A DNA stretch of 64,000 nt from the NCBI RefSeq assembly GCF_016638705.1, contig NZ_CP067341.1, positions 561,501 through 625,500 of the forward strand. Reading direction: 5' to 3'. Shown here in pieces: positions 24,750 to 33,894 of this stretch (position 1 is its first letter; each line of letters opens with the position of its first letter). The DNA is from Lysinibacillus agricola (GTDB lineage Bacteria > Bacillota > Bacilli > Bacillales_A > Planococcaceae). The notes under the pieces are model-generated. The model ran no database searches and had not been told where the DNA came from. It saw nothing but the letters and a program-made list of their open reading frames with translations. A program made the translations under genes and the position numbers.

Positions 24750-26339
24750 ATGCTTAAAATAATGAAAATGGAATTTTTGCAATTAATAAGACAACCCATA
24801 TGGCCTACTATTTTTATTCTATTTATAATTGTTGCTATTTTTTTACCTCGAGCCAATATTACAGATCTAACCGTTATTCCTGGGATGGTTTATTTTATTA
24901 TGGTGATGACATTATTACTGTTTATATATGGTGCAGAGCGAGCACGACTAGAAATTAATCAACAGCTTGATGAAACCATTTCGGTAACTCCATTATTTCG
25001 AAAATATAATCGTAGCACATTGCTGTATTGGCTTGTCCTATCGTTATTAATTTATATTGTCTTTTATCTTGCGATAGTGGGGTATATAGGAATCGTTCAT
25101 CGAAGTATCACAGTTGACGGTGTGCTTGAATCGTTTACATATACATTGTTTTGTTGGTATATTCCCTTTTTCTATTCGATTATCCTTGGTTATGTTATTT
25201 ATAGTTGGCTCCCGAATATATATAGCTATTTAATGATCATTGGTGTATGGTTTTTAACAATGCCTTACAATTCGATGGTAGGGATTCTTCCGCGTGAATG
25301 GGGAGGGTGGCTAATCAATGGCGACCCTAATATTATAGAAATAAATTCTGTAAGCTTTTTAGAAAGCCTAGTGATCAATAATGGATATTATATCCAAAGA
25401 ATATTTATGTTCCTTATTGTAATTGCACTTTATCTATGGACAAGATATAAACGAAATTTGAAAATAAAGACCTTTTCCATTAGTCTTTTAGCTGTCTCGA
25501 TGTTAGTACCTATTTTTTCTCCGTATGTACCCTATATTACTGGAAAGGGTAGCTTGGATTTGGCTACAACATTGTCGCTAACAGAGGAGCAAAGTGTAAC
25601 GGTTTCTGAAGAGTATCAAATTAATAAATATACTTTTAATTTCAAACATGGGGCAAATAACCATGACCTTAAATATAGAGTAGCGATGGATATAACGTCT
25701 AATACAGATCATATTACGCTTGCATTGTTGCAAGATTTTCAGATTAACACTGTTACAATGAGTACATCTCCAATAAAAATGAAGCGCTTGGGACAGCTTG
25801 TACAATTAGAGCTACCTGAACGTAATGGCACAATAGAAATGGAGATTGAGACAAGTACTTATAGCCCGATTGGACCAACAACTGCTCAGCTAGTTGCAAC
25901 ATCTGCTTGGTATCCAATGCTGCCTTCCGAAGCACAAGACCCATATCATCATGGTGTTAAGGAAGACTATGAGCTGTATTGGGATTCCCCAATGCCTCAT
26001 CCAATTTTATCTAATTTAGATGAAAATACTGTAAATCATTGGGTAGGTAAAGCCTATGGTCCTACGATTTTAATGGGTAAATTCGATAAAATAGATAACT
26101 TAACGTATCCAAGCTACAAATCATTACAGCAAATTGATCCCTTGACTCATACTATCAATGAAGTAATGCAAAAAAATAATCAAGAATACAATGTCTCAGA
26201 AAAGCTTCCAACGCATCTTTATTATGCTCCTGTTTTTAATGGCATTCAGGCGAATCCCGATGAAGCCTATATAAATCCTGAGAGTTATTCAACAAGTGAT
26301 ATTTTCAATGCTTTTTATAGAGGGGAAGGTAATCAATAA
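24750..26339 (+). CDS. ABC-2 type permease with large extracellular domain
   Basis: The 529-residue membrane protein has about six helices in the first 245 residues (from LIRQPIWPTIFILFIIVAIF), a seventh near 250, then an extracellular domain of about 260 residues rich in beta strands. It starts 78 bp after the secreted-protein gene, and its stop overlaps the ATPase start (TAATG), so the three transporter genes form one unit. It would span the cytoplasmic membrane and either export the upstream protein or give self-protection. Substrate unknown. Confidence 0.65.
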   Translation: MLKIMKMEFLQLIRQPIWPTIFILFIIVAIFLPRANITDLTVIPGMVYFIMVMTLLLFIYGAERARLEINQQLDETISVTPLFRKYNRSTLLYWLVLSLLIYIVFYLAIVGYIGIVHRSITVDGVLESFTYTLFCWYIPFFYSIILGYVIYSWLPNIYSYLMIIGVWFLTMPYNSMVGILPREWGGWLINGDPNIIEINSVSFLESLVINNGYYIQRIFMFLIVIALYLWTRYKRNLKIKTFSISLLAVSMLVPIFSPYVPYITGKGSLDLATTLSLTEEQSVTVSEEYQINKYTFNFKHGANNHDLKYRVAMDITSNTDHITLALLQDFQINTVTMSTSPIKMKRLGQLVQLELPERNGTIEMEIETSTYSPIGPTTAQLVATSAWYPMLPSEAQDPYHHGVKEDYELYWDSPMPHPILSNLDENTVNHWVGKAYGPTILMGKFDKIDNLTYPSYKSLQQIDPLTHTINEVMQKNNQEYNVSEKLPTHLYYAPVFNGIQANPDEAYINPESYSTSDIFNAFYRGEGNQ

Positions 26340-27205
26340 TGTTAAATATTCATGAACTATCGAAAAAGTTTGGAAAAAAGAAAGCGCTTCAGCCAACCTC
26401 GCTATCATTAAACAAAGGCATTGTCGGTTTATTGGGCCCAAATGGAGCTGGTAAAACTACATTTTTGCGTATCTTATCAACTTATTATGAAGCTGATACA
26501 GGCACAATTATGTTTAATGAGCTTGATTGGTCGAAAGATTTGGAAAAGGTACGTAAACATATTGGCTATCTACCACAGCATATAGGTGGGTTTCCTAACT
26601 TAACAGCGCGTGAATATTTGGAATATTTAGGTGTCCTTCGAGGGCTTGATACAAAACAGCTTGCTACAGATATTCCTGCTATTTTAAGAGAGGTTAACTT
26701 AGAGGAGAGGGTGGATGATCGGATTAAGTCATTTTCTGGTGGGATGCGACAAAGACTTGGTATTGCACAAGCCATTCTGCATAGCCCCGATGTATTGCTT
26801 GTCGATGAGCCTACAGCCGGCTTAGACCCTGAGGAGCGAATTCGTTTTAGAAATTTAATTAAACGATTAGGGAAAGAACGACTTGTCATTCTTTCCACGC
26901 ATATTACGGAAGATGTTGCTATGACATGTGACCAAGTTCTGCTTATGAAAAATGGCAGTATTGAGCAGTATGCATCTATTCAAGAAGTTACTCATCTTGC
27001 CAAGGGGAAGGTTTGGGCTTTAGAAATAGATTCAACAACATATGAGCAAGTTCGACAAAATACAGACATACTTATCACGCTAACTTCAAGAATGGATGAT
27101 GTGGTTGACCTACGCTTTATAGCATCGGATTCCATTCATCCACAGGCTACCCCTGTTAATCCTACCTTAGAGGAGGGATACATGGTTTGGTTAAACAAGA
27201 AATAA
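26339..27205 (+). CDS. ABC transporter ATP-binding protein
   Basis: The 288-residue ATPase has Walker A LLGPNGAGKTTFLRIL, Q-loop region YLPQHIGGFPNLTAREYLEY, signature KSFSGGMRQRLGIAQA, Walker B VLLVDEPTAGLDP and the switch His in LSTHITEDV. A C-terminal tail of about 75 residues follows, as in antibiotic-export ATPases. Its ATG overlaps the permease stop by one base, and its end overlaps the next permease by 19 bp. It powers the transporter formed with its two neighbours. Confidence 0.85.
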   Translation: MLNIHELSKKFGKKKALQPTSLSLNKGIVGLLGPNGAGKTTFLRILSTYYEADTGTIMFNELDWSKDLEKVRKHIGYLPQHIGGFPNLTAREYLEYLGVLRGLDTKQLATDIPAILREVNLEERVDDRIKSFSGGMRQRLGIAQAILHSPDVLLVDEPTAGLDPEERIRFRNLIKRLGKERLVILSTHITEDVAMTCDQVLLMKNGSIEQYASIQEVTHLAKGKVWALEIDSTTYEQVRQNTDILITLTSRMDDVVDLRFIASDSIHPQATPVNPTLEEGYMVWLNKK

Positions 27206-27816
27206 TTTTTTGGCGCTTCTTATGGAAAATACAGTACAAGCTTATGATATTGCCAATCATCCTAATGTTGCTTGCTATTCTTAGCAAGGGATATGATGGG
27301 GATTTGCCGAATAATATATTAATATTTGTAGTATTTCCGTTGTTAATCTTGCCTATTATCGCGTTATTATACCAAATTGGCTCTATTCATCTTAAAGAAC
27401 TACTATTAACTTACCCATTACATAACTTTATTTTTGGATGGGTTCGACCAATTACATTAAGCATAATCTATGCAGCAGCTTTTGTTGTATCATTAACACT
27501 TACGAATCATTATACATTTGTAGAGTTAATGGCTGCTTTTATATCATCATTATTTTATATGATTTTAACAGCGTTTTTTCTTATACTTTTTAAAAATGTA
27601 GCAATGGGTGTTGCACTTCCTTTAGCTTATTTATTTTATGGGATGTTTACAACAGGTACAGGGCAAGGTTATTTTTATTTACTTCAATGGAGTAGAGCTA
27701 ATCCTGATATTTCACTTTATGATTGTATAATTGTACAAGGGATTGCAGCGCTTGGTTTTAGTTTGTGGGGTGTCTATTTATTGAAGCATCGAAATAAGTA
27801 TCACTGGTCATTATAA
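27187..27816 (+). CDS. Second ABC transporter membrane protein
   Basis: The 209-residue protein is almost entirely membrane helices (about six). It starts at a TTG inside the end of the ATPase gene, behind GAGGAGGG (27172-27179). It lacks any recognised motif beyond hydrophobicity, and a role as second membrane subunit follows from the overlap. A terminator ends the unit. Confidence 0.6.
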   Translation: MVKQEIIFWRFLWKIQYKLMILPIILMLLAILSKGYDGDLPNNILIFVVFPLLILPIIALLYQIGSIHLKELLLTYPLHNFIFGWVRPITLSIIYAAAFVVSLTLTNHYTFVELMAAFISSLFYMILTAFFLILFKNVAMGVALPLAYLFYGMFTTGTGQGYFYLLQWSRANPDISLYDCIIVQGIAALGFSLWGVYLLKHRNKYHWSL

Positions 27817-27832
27817 TCTTTTGCGTAATAGA

Positions 27833-27872
27833 GAGGCAGAGATGCTGTTGAATCAGTGTCTCTGCTTTTCTA
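27833..27872 (+). terminator. Terminator of the secreted-protein/ABC operon
   Basis: GCAGAGA pairs with TCTCTGC across a 15-20 nt loop, followed by TTTTCT. Confidence 0.65.
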
Positions 27873-27899
27873 TTTGTATCATGCTAAAAGTGAAGGATA

Positions 27900-27985
27900 G
27901 CGAGTCATGTAGGCCAAAGCACAAAGTCGATTCCGGACGTAATTATGCCACGGCATAATTGAGCTATAACTACGTTTGAGGCATC
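27900..27985 (+). repeat. Dispersed extragenic repeat, family 2, copy 2 (degenerate)
   Basis: ATTCCGGACGTAATTATGCC followed by ACGGCATAATTGA matches the core of copy 1 near 1467-1500 (CCGGACGCAATTACGCC then AAGGCGAAATTGA). The 5' inverted repeat present in copy 1 is lost here. The rest of the 27873-28146 spacer is AT-rich and empty. Confidence 0.5.
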
Positions 27986-28146
27986 TTAACCATGCCTATA
28001 AAATATAAGTTGAGGAATTATTTTTAAGTACTTTAAAATAAATATTTAATTTTTTTTTATTACTGTAACCTTTATTAGACTTAATTGTACTAATTAATAG
28101 AATCTAAAACTAAGAGCAAAAATGATTAGTAAGATTCACTTTCGCG

Positions 28147-28188
28147 AAAAGACCAGGACTCACTTCATTGCTGAGATCCTGGTCTTTT
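28147..28188. terminator. Bidirectional terminator at the 3' end of the hydroxyacid oxidase operon
   Basis: AAAAGACCAGGA (28147-28158) pairs exactly with TCCTGGTCTTTT (28177-28188). T runs appear on both strands. It lies 49 bp beyond the minus-strand gene's stop. Confidence 0.85.
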
Positions 28189-28236
28189 TGTATTTGTTCC
28201 AAAACTGCTCTTAGCTCAGATAACAGCGATATCATT

Positions 28237-29388
28237 TTAAACATCTTTCAGCAATGTGATATCACGTAGTCCCTTGATAGATGTTGCCCCTGCTAGTGCG
28301 ATCGAAACTTTTAATTCATCATATAAATTCGTCATTACTTTTTCGACTCCTTGCTGTCCTTCTAATGCAAGGCCGTAGACGAAGGGACGACCAATGGCAA
28401 CAGCATCTGCTCCTAAAGCGAGTGCCTTAAGAGCATCCATACCACGATACACACCGCTATCTAAAATAACAGGGATTTGTCCGTTTACAACTTTCACAAT
28501 GTTAGGAAGAGCATCAAGTGAACCAATTACGCCATCCAATTGGCGACCACCATGGTTTGATACGATAATACCGTCAATGCCGTTTTCTATAGCTAGCTTT
28601 GCGTCTTCTGGATGTAAGATTCCCTTCAGTAATATAGGGAGATTAGAACGGCGCTTTAATTCACGTACATTCTCCCAATTTAATGTCGGGTGGAAAATAT
28701 TTTGCAAAACGCCCTGTACATATGACTCGAATGAATCATCTGGTAAGGAAGCAGTAAAAACAGGATCATTCATATAGTTTCCTCGTGCATACCCAAGTTT
28801 TAAAGGTGAAAATTGATTGCGAACATCTTCTTCACGCCAGCCAAGCATGACGGTATCTACAGTTAAAACAATTGCCTCAAAACCAGCAGCCTCGGCTCGA
28901 GCGGCCATGCTATAGGCAATTTCCTCATTTGTTGACCAATATAATTGAAACCATTTAGTAGCAGTGGGGGCTGTTTGTGCCACATCCTCAAGTGCATAGC
29001 TTGAAACTGTACTTTGAATATAAGGAATTTTTAACTGATCAGCTGCACGTGCAACGGCAAGCTCTCCTTCGTCATGCGCCATTTTGTTCATGCCGACAGG
29101 GGCAAATAAGAACGGCGTTGGATGTACTTTTCCGAACAGTTCAATCGACGTATCAATACTTGAAACATCCTGTAAAAAGCGAGGAGTAATTGAGTATTTT
29201 TCAAAGGCTGCACGGTTATTTCGTAATGTTTGCTCACCACCAGCACCTGAACGGATGTAACCAAACGGACCAGCTTCCATTTTTTCTGCAACTGCCTTTT
29301 CTAAATCTGCAAAGCAAATAGGGAAGGGGGCTTGTGCATTTATATTTTTTAACAGTAGATCGCTATGTGTTGTCTTTGTCATCGTCAT
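28237..29388 (-). CDS. FMN-dependent 2-hydroxyacid oxidase/dehydrogenase (lactate oxidase family)
   Basis: The 383-residue protein has the LldD/glycolate oxidase fold and oxidises an L-2-hydroxyacid to the 2-oxoacid. IVSNHGGRQLDGVIGSLDAL holds the catalytic His and the substrate Arg, VILDSGVYRGMDALKALALG is the FMN phosphate site, and FAPVGMNKMAH and YSITPRFLQDV are N-terminal family blocks. Annotators often call this group lactate 2-monooxygenase. Its RBS (AGGAGGATGACG) overlaps the metI stop, with an 8-bp gap, so it is the last gene of the S-box metQNI operon. That context suggests a sulphur-containing hydroxyacid as substrate, which is inference. Confidence 0.85.
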   Translation of the reverse strand: MTMTKTTHSDLLLKNINAQAPFPICFADLEKAVAEKMEAGPFGYIRSGAGGEQTLRNNRAAFEKYSITPRFLQDVSSIDTSIELFGKVHPTPFLFAPVGMNKMAHDEGELAVARAADQLKIPYIQSTVSSYALEDVAQTAPTATKWFQLYWSTNEEIAYSMAARAEAAGFEAIVLTVDTVMLGWREEDVRNQFSPLKLGYARGNYMNDPVFTASLPDDSFESYVQGVLQNIFHPTLNWENVRELKRRSNLPILLKGILHPEDAKLAIENGIDGIIVSNHGGRQLDGVIGSLDALPNIVKVVNGQIPVILDSGVYRGMDALKALALGADAVAIGRPFVYGLALEGQQGVEKVMTNLYDELKVSIALAGATSIKGLRDITLLKDV

Positions 29389-29395
29389 CCTCCTA

Positions 29396-30067
29396 CTAAT
29401 CTTTCTTTAGTTTCGCAGCAAAGCGGTTACCTATTGATTGAATAATCTGAACAAGGATGATTAAGATAAACACTGTCGCATACATCACATCGACCTCATA
29501 GCGTAAATGACCGTAACGATATGCGAGATCACCTAAACCGCCAGCACCAACCATTCCTGCCATTGCCGTTGCTCCAATAAGACCTATTGTGGCAATTGTT
29601 AAGCCTAAAATTATGGATGGGCGTGCTTCGCGTAATAAGACGTTCCAAATAATGTGACGACGTTTAATACCCATTGCTGTATAAGCTTCCACAACACCTG
29701 GATCAACTTCTAAAAGTGCCGTTTCCATAAGTCGCGCAATATAAGGCGCTGTATAAACAACAAGCGGCACAATAACACCTTTTACACCAATAGTTGTGCC
29801 AACGATTAGCTTCGTGAACGGTAAAATGAAGAATAGCAAAATAATGAATGGTACCGAGCGAATAATATTAATAAATAAATTGGAAAATTGATAGAGAAAT
29901 TTATTTTCAAACGATTGCCCCGGGCGAGTTAAAACGATTAAAAGCCCTAAAGGAATCCCAATTAAAATAGAAAAGAATAATGAAATCCCGACCATTTGGA
30001 AGGTTTCGATAATAGACTTTCCAATAACATCTGACCAGTCTGCAAAGAAGCTTTGAATGCTATTCAT
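29396..30067 (-). CDS. metI: Methionine ABC transporter permease
   Basis: The 223-residue membrane protein has five or six helices and the binding-protein-dependent permease loop EAYTAMGIKRRHIIWNVLL (EAA motif). It forms the membrane channel of MetNIQ and imports D- and L-methionine. Its start overlaps the end of metN by 8 bp. The riboswitch upstream of metQ governs the whole unit. Confidence 0.93.
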   Translation of the reverse strand: MNSIQSFFADWSDVIGKSIIETFQMVGISLFFSILIGIPLGLLIVLTRPGQSFENKFLYQFSNLFINIIRSVPFIILLFFILPFTKLIVGTTIGVKGVIVPLVVYTAPYIARLMETALLEVDPGVVEAYTAMGIKRRHIIWNVLLREARPSIILGLTIATIGLIGATAMAGMVGAGGLGDLAYRYGHLRYEVDVMYATVFILIILVQIIQSIGNRFAAKLKKD

Positions 30068-31085
30068 TTAATTCGCCTCCTAATTCCTCAACAGCTACTC
30101 CGTTTTCTGTAAAATAATTGAGTGCTTTTTCTACGACATGAGCCTCACCGTGTAAATGCACGACAATATTACCGACAATGCCGTTTTTTAATTCAATGAT
30201 ATTAGCTGTTAAGATATTTGGTTGTACATCATAAACTTTGCTCACTTCTGCAAGTAAAGGTTTCCCAGTACTTTCACCAAGGAATGTTAAACGAATCACA
30301 CTTCCTGAGACATTTAATTGCTTGATAAGGGAAGGCGATAAATTGCGTTGAGAAATGGTATTTAAAAACTTACGTGTCGTTAAATGCTGAGGCTTCGAAA
30401 ATAGTTCTATAGCAGAGCCATATTCTACAACCTTCCCTGATTCAAGAACGGATACATCATCGCAAATTTTTTGAATAACATTCATTTCATGTGTAATGAG
30501 TAAAATAGTGATGCCGAGCTCACGATTAATTTTCAAGAGAAGCTCAAGAATAGCGTCAGTTGTTTCAGGATCGAGAGCACTCGTCGCTTCATCACTGAGC
30601 AAAATCTCAGGCTCTTGGGCAAGGGCACGTGCAATAGCGACCCGCTGCTTTTGACCACCTGAAAGCTGGCTAGGATAGCTATCTAATTTCTCTGTTAAGC
30701 CAACAATTTCTGCATATTGTGCAACGCGATTTTTCACTTCAGAGTCGTTATAGCCTAGAAGCTTTAATGGTACCGCGATATTGTTGTAAACAGTCGCTGT
30801 TTTCAAGAGATTAAAATGCTGGAAGATCATCCCGATTTTTTGACGTGTTTTGCGAAGGTCATTTAGAGAAAGGGAAGTAATATCTACATTGTCGATCAAT
30901 ACTTTTCCTGTTGTTGGTCGCTCTAATAAATTAACACAGCGAATAAGAGTACTTTTTCCTGCACCGCTGTAGCCAATAACTCCATGAATTTCACCTTTTT
31001 TGACATGCAAGTTAATACCATCTACTGCTTTGACGATACCTTTTTTAGTTTTAAATTCTTTTGTTATATTTTCTAATTGAATCAT
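30060..31085 (-). CDS. metN: Methionine ABC transporter ATP-binding protein
   Basis: The 341-residue ATPase has Walker A GYSGAGKSTLIRCV, signature QLSGGQKQRVAIARAL and Walker B ILLSDEATSALDP. Its C-terminal NIL domain (about 265-341) binds methionine and shuts transport when the cell is replete. Gene order is metQ-metN-metI here, with the binding protein first. AAGGAGATATCAC precedes the ATG. Confidence 0.93.
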   Translation of the reverse strand: MIQLENITKEFKTKKGIVKAVDGINLHVKKGEIHGVIGYSGAGKSTLIRCVNLLERPTTGKVLIDNVDITSLSLNDLRKTRQKIGMIFQHFNLLKTATVYNNIAVPLKLLGYNDSEVKNRVAQYAEIVGLTEKLDSYPSQLSGGQKQRVAIARALAQEPEILLSDEATSALDPETTDAILELLLKINRELGITILLITHEMNVIQKICDDVSVLESGKVVEYGSAIELFSKPQHLTTRKFLNTISQRNLSPSLIKQLNVSGSVIRLTFLGESTGKPLLAEVSKVYDVQPNILTANIIELKNGIVGNIVVHLHGEAHVVEKALNYFTENGVAVEELGGELNE

Positions 31086-31188
31086 ACTGTGATATCTCCT
31101 TTCTAAGCCCTTCTTAAAGCAAGAATCTGCTAGTTTTCCGTAGAAGTCTCGCAGATCCTCGATTGTATGAAAGGTCCTTAATCGTCAC

Positions 31189-32022
31189 TTACCAGCCCGG
31201 AATAACAGAACCCTTGAATTCTTCTTCAATAAATTTGCGTACTTCATCAGATTGATAAGCTTCAACGAATTTTTTGATCGTTGGGTCATCTTCGTTTTCA
31301 GCACGGACTGCAATGTAATTCACATAAGGAGAGTCAGTAGATTCTAAAAGGATGGAATCTTTTTTAGGATTAATGCCAGCATCAAGAGCAAAGTTCGTAT
31401 TAATAGCTGCCACATCTACTTCACTAAGCTGCTTAGGAATTTGTGCAGCCTCCAATTCAATGAATTTGAAATTCTTTTTGTTTTCTTCCACATCGCGAAT
31501 AGATGCTGTTAAGTCTGCACCTTCTTTTAATTTAATGATGCCTGCTTCTTGAAGGACAAATAGAGCACGAGCCCCGTTTGTTGGATCATTTGGTAATCCG
31601 AATGTTGCACCATCAGGAATCTCATCGAATGATTTATATTTCTCAGAGTATAAGCCCATAGGATTTAAAATTGTTTTTCCTACTGGCACTAAATCTGTTT
31701 TGTGATCTTTGTTAAATGCGTCGAGGAATGGCTTGTGTTGATAGCTGTTTACATCAAGATCACCCTCGGCTAACGATGTATTTGGTAAAACATAATCAGA
31801 GAACGTTTTTAGTTCAACCTCTAAGCCATTTTCTTTGGCAACTTTTGCAACAATCTCTGTAATTTGTTCGTGTGGACCAGAAGTCACACCCACTACAATT
31901 TTATTTTCATTAATAGCCTTATCTTGACTATCTTTACTGTCTTCTTTAGTACCGCAGCCTACTAATGCTGCTACCAATGTGAGACTCGCTAAACCTAGTA
32001 AAAATTTGTTTTTCTTTTTCAT
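31189..32022 (-). CDS. metQ: Methionine-binding lipoprotein
   Basis: The 277-residue protein is an NlpA-type substrate-binding lipoprotein: signal peptide with lipobox LVGC (Cys 23), then VVGVTSGPHEQITEIV and DVNSYQHKPFLDAF, standard for MetQ. It captures methionine outside the membrane for MetNI. GGAGGTTTTCTC precedes the ATG. It is the first gene after the S-box riboswitch; a spacer of about 100 bp separates it from metN. Confidence 0.93.
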   Translation of the reverse strand: MKKKNKFLLGLASLTLVAALVGCGTKEDSKDSQDKAINENKIVVGVTSGPHEQITEIVAKVAKENGLEVELKTFSDYVLPNTSLAEGDLDVNSYQHKPFLDAFNKDHKTDLVPVGKTILNPMGLYSEKYKSFDEIPDGATFGLPNDPTNGARALFVLQEAGIIKLKEGADLTASIRDVEENKKNFKFIELEAAQIPKQLSEVDVAAINTNFALDAGINPKKDSILLESTDSPYVNYIAVRAENEDDPTIKKFVEAYQSDEVRKFIEEEFKGSVIPGW

Positions 32023-32061
32023 GAGAAAACCTCCAATGTTGTTTTATCGGTAGTTAAAAAT

Positions 32062-32090
32062 AAAAAAAACTCTCTTATAAACTAAGAGAG
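32062..32090 (-). terminator. SAM-controlled terminator of the met operon leader
   Basis: On the minus strand CTCTCTTA pairs with TAAGAGAG and is followed by eight T. It lies between the S-box aptamer and metQ. The CTCTCTTA arm can also pair with the 3' side of the aptamer P1 helix, giving the antiterminator form when SAM is low. Confidence 0.85.
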
Positions 32091-32107
32091 GCTCATGAAA
32101 AAACGTC

Positions 32108-32215
32108 CTCTCTTATCTATCAAACGATGATCGTTTGCAGGATTTAGCACCTTCCTTAAAAAAAGGAGGTTGCCGAGCTTCATAGGGCCAGTCCCTCAGC
32201 TACTCTTGATAAGAG
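32108..32215 (-). promoter_or_regulatory. SAM-I (S-box) riboswitch aptamer
   Basis: Read on the minus strand, the sequence gives the S-box landmarks in order: CTCTTATCAAGAGTAGCTGA, GGGACTGGCCC, ATGAAGCTCGGCAACC, AAGGTGCTAAATCC, then GATAAGAG closing P1. SAM binding would favour the terminator at 32062-32090 and switch off metQNI and the oxidase. Confidence 0.95.
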
Positions 32216-32336
32216 ATTTATAATATTTTTTTGTAAATCCGATAGAACTAATATAAATTATTGGTTATGGTAAGTCAATGGAATTTTTGAAATTTTTTAT
32301 TTTATTATAATATTTCATCAAGGAAGAAGGCTTGGA

Positions 32337-32480
32337 ATGTCAGTGAGAGTCAACTATGGTGTGGGTTCATTTGGAAGGATTATTAGTGCACTATTAGGGT
32401 GTTGTGTCCGGCGGAATGTTGTTATCACAGCTGATGTTGTTCTAGCAGAAGTACAGGGGATTCAGCATATTCGACAGTAA
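32337..32480 (+). pseudogene. Possible short gene remnant
   Basis: An ATG at 32337 behind AAGAAGG opens 47 codons (MSVRVNYGVGSFGRIISALL and so on, ending at TAA). It reads plausibly as protein, but I recognise no family. It may be a relic or chance in the spacer between the riboswitch and mtnE. Nothing else is seen in 32216-32545. Confidence 0.2.
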
Positions 32481-32545
32481 ACGGGGCATGTCCAATGTTA
32501 TCCGCTAGAAGAAGGGCTAGAGCTACCAAGGAAGATAATGAGATG

Positions 32546-32589
32546 AAAAAACTGTCCCATAGCAAGTGTGAGCTAATGGGACAGTTTTT
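32546..32589. terminator. Bidirectional terminator downstream of mtnE
   Basis: AAAAACTGTCCCAT pairs exactly with ATGGGACAGTTTTT around a 15-nt loop. It is placed to end the minus-strand aminotransferase transcript. Confidence 0.85.
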
Positions 32590-32610
32590 GGATAGAGGGA
32601 AATCAAATAC

Positions 32611-33780
32611 TTATGCGTTAAATAAGTTTAATTTTTCAATTCTACTGATCGCTTCGCGTAAGCGTTCTTCACTAACAAGTAAACCGACCCGCACATAGCC
32701 TTCACCATATTCACCGAAACCATTACCTGCCGCTACTGCGATATCAGCTTTGTCGAGTAATACATCAGCAAACTGCTCGCTTGTATAACCTAATGGAACA
32801 GGGAGCCATGCAAAGAAAGAGCCCTTCGGTGCGGTTACTTGCCAACCAATTCGCTGTGCTTCCTCGATCAGAACATTTCGTCGACGCTCATAAGTCGCTC
32901 TTAGCTCATCCGCGCAATTCTGAGATGCTGTAAGGGCAACCGCTGCTGCTTGTTGCACAGCAGGGAATTGACTACAAAATAGATGATCTTGAATAAGATT
33001 AATAGCCGCAATAATATCAGCGTTACCAACTGCAAAACCAATGCGCCAGCCTGCCATATTATACGTTTTAGATAAAGTATACATTTCGATGCCGACCTCT
33101 TTGGCACCTTCTGCTTGCAGGAAGCTATTAGGTTTATTGCCGTCAAATCCAATTGCTCCGTAAGCGAAATCATGTGAGACGATAATGTTGTGCTCTTTAG
33201 CAAAGCGCACTGTTTCCTCGAAAAATTCAAGTGTTGCAGTGCCGCCAGTTGGGTTATTCGGGTAATTTAAATAAAGAAGCTTAGCCTTTTCTTTTACGTC
33301 ATCGGATAAAGCATGATAATCAGGCAGAAAATTATTTTTTGCAAAAAGCGGCATGACTTCAAAATTAACATCACCTAATACAACACCTGATAAGTAATCA
33401 GGATAGCCAGGATCAGGCAAAAGCATTGTATCGCCAGGATTTAAAACGGCTAACGGTAGCTCGACAAGTCCGATTTTCGTACCACCAAGAATAGCGATCT
33501 CTGTTTCAGGGTCGATGTCAACGTTGTATTCACGTTTGTAGAAGTCTGCGGCTGCTTGACGTAATTCTGCTATGCCACGGAATGGAGAATATTTATGATT
33601 TTGAGGATTTTCAGCTGCCTCCTGTAATGCTTTTATAATGTGTTGAGGAGTGGGCTGATCTGGATTGCCTTGACCGAGATTGATAACATCGCGCCCTTCT
33701 GCTAAAGCAGTATTCACTTTTTGGACCAATGCTGCAAAAAATTGAGTCGGGAGTTGCTGTAGTTTTTTTGAGAATTCCAT
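32611..33780 (-). CDS. mtnE: PLP-dependent aminotransferase, MtnE/YkrV-like
   Basis: The 389-residue class I aminotransferase has INLGQGNPDQPTPQHII, LLYLNYPNNPTGG and SKTYNMAGWRIGF (the Schiff-base lysine) plus an arginine near the C terminus. It most resembles B. subtilis MtnE, which converts 4-methylthio-2-oxobutyrate to methionine at the end of the salvage pathway. I chose the ATG at 33780, preceded by AAAAAGGTG; a 13-residue upstream extension has no site. It lies just upstream of the methionine uptake operon and beside the prophage end. A different 2-oxoacid substrate is possible. Confidence 0.8.
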   Translation of the reverse strand: MEFSKKLQQLPTQFFAALVQKVNTALAEGRDVINLGQGNPDQPTPQHIIKALQEAAENPQNHKYSPFRGIAELRQAAADFYKREYNVDIDPETEIAILGGTKIGLVELPLAVLNPGDTMLLPDPGYPDYLSGVVLGDVNFEVMPLFAKNNFLPDYHALSDDVKEKAKLLYLNYPNNPTGGTATLEFFEETVRFAKEHNIIVSHDFAYGAIGFDGNKPNSFLQAEGAKEVGIEMYTLSKTYNMAGWRIGFAVGNADIIAAINLIQDHLFCSQFPAVQQAAAVALTASQNCADELRATYERRRNVLIEEAQRIGWQVTAPKGSFFAWLPVPLGYTSEQFADVLLDKADIAVAAGNGFGEYGEGYVRVGLLVSEERLREAISRIEKLNLFNA

Positions 33781-33819
33781 GAAATGTTCACCTTTTTCAG
33801 AATTTAATAATTGATGCAA

Positions 33820-33848
33820 ATACTATTACTTTTTTTACTAATTGTCTA
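33820..33848 (-). promoter_or_regulatory. Candidate promoter of mtnE
   Basis: Minus-strand TAGACA (33843-33848) and TAGTAT (33820-33825) are 17 bp apart, 40 bp before the start. There is no S-box in this leader. Confidence 0.4.
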
Positions 33849-33894
33849 GAGTCTTTATTTACAAAGGGTTTGAAATTCGCTAAAAACCACAGGC

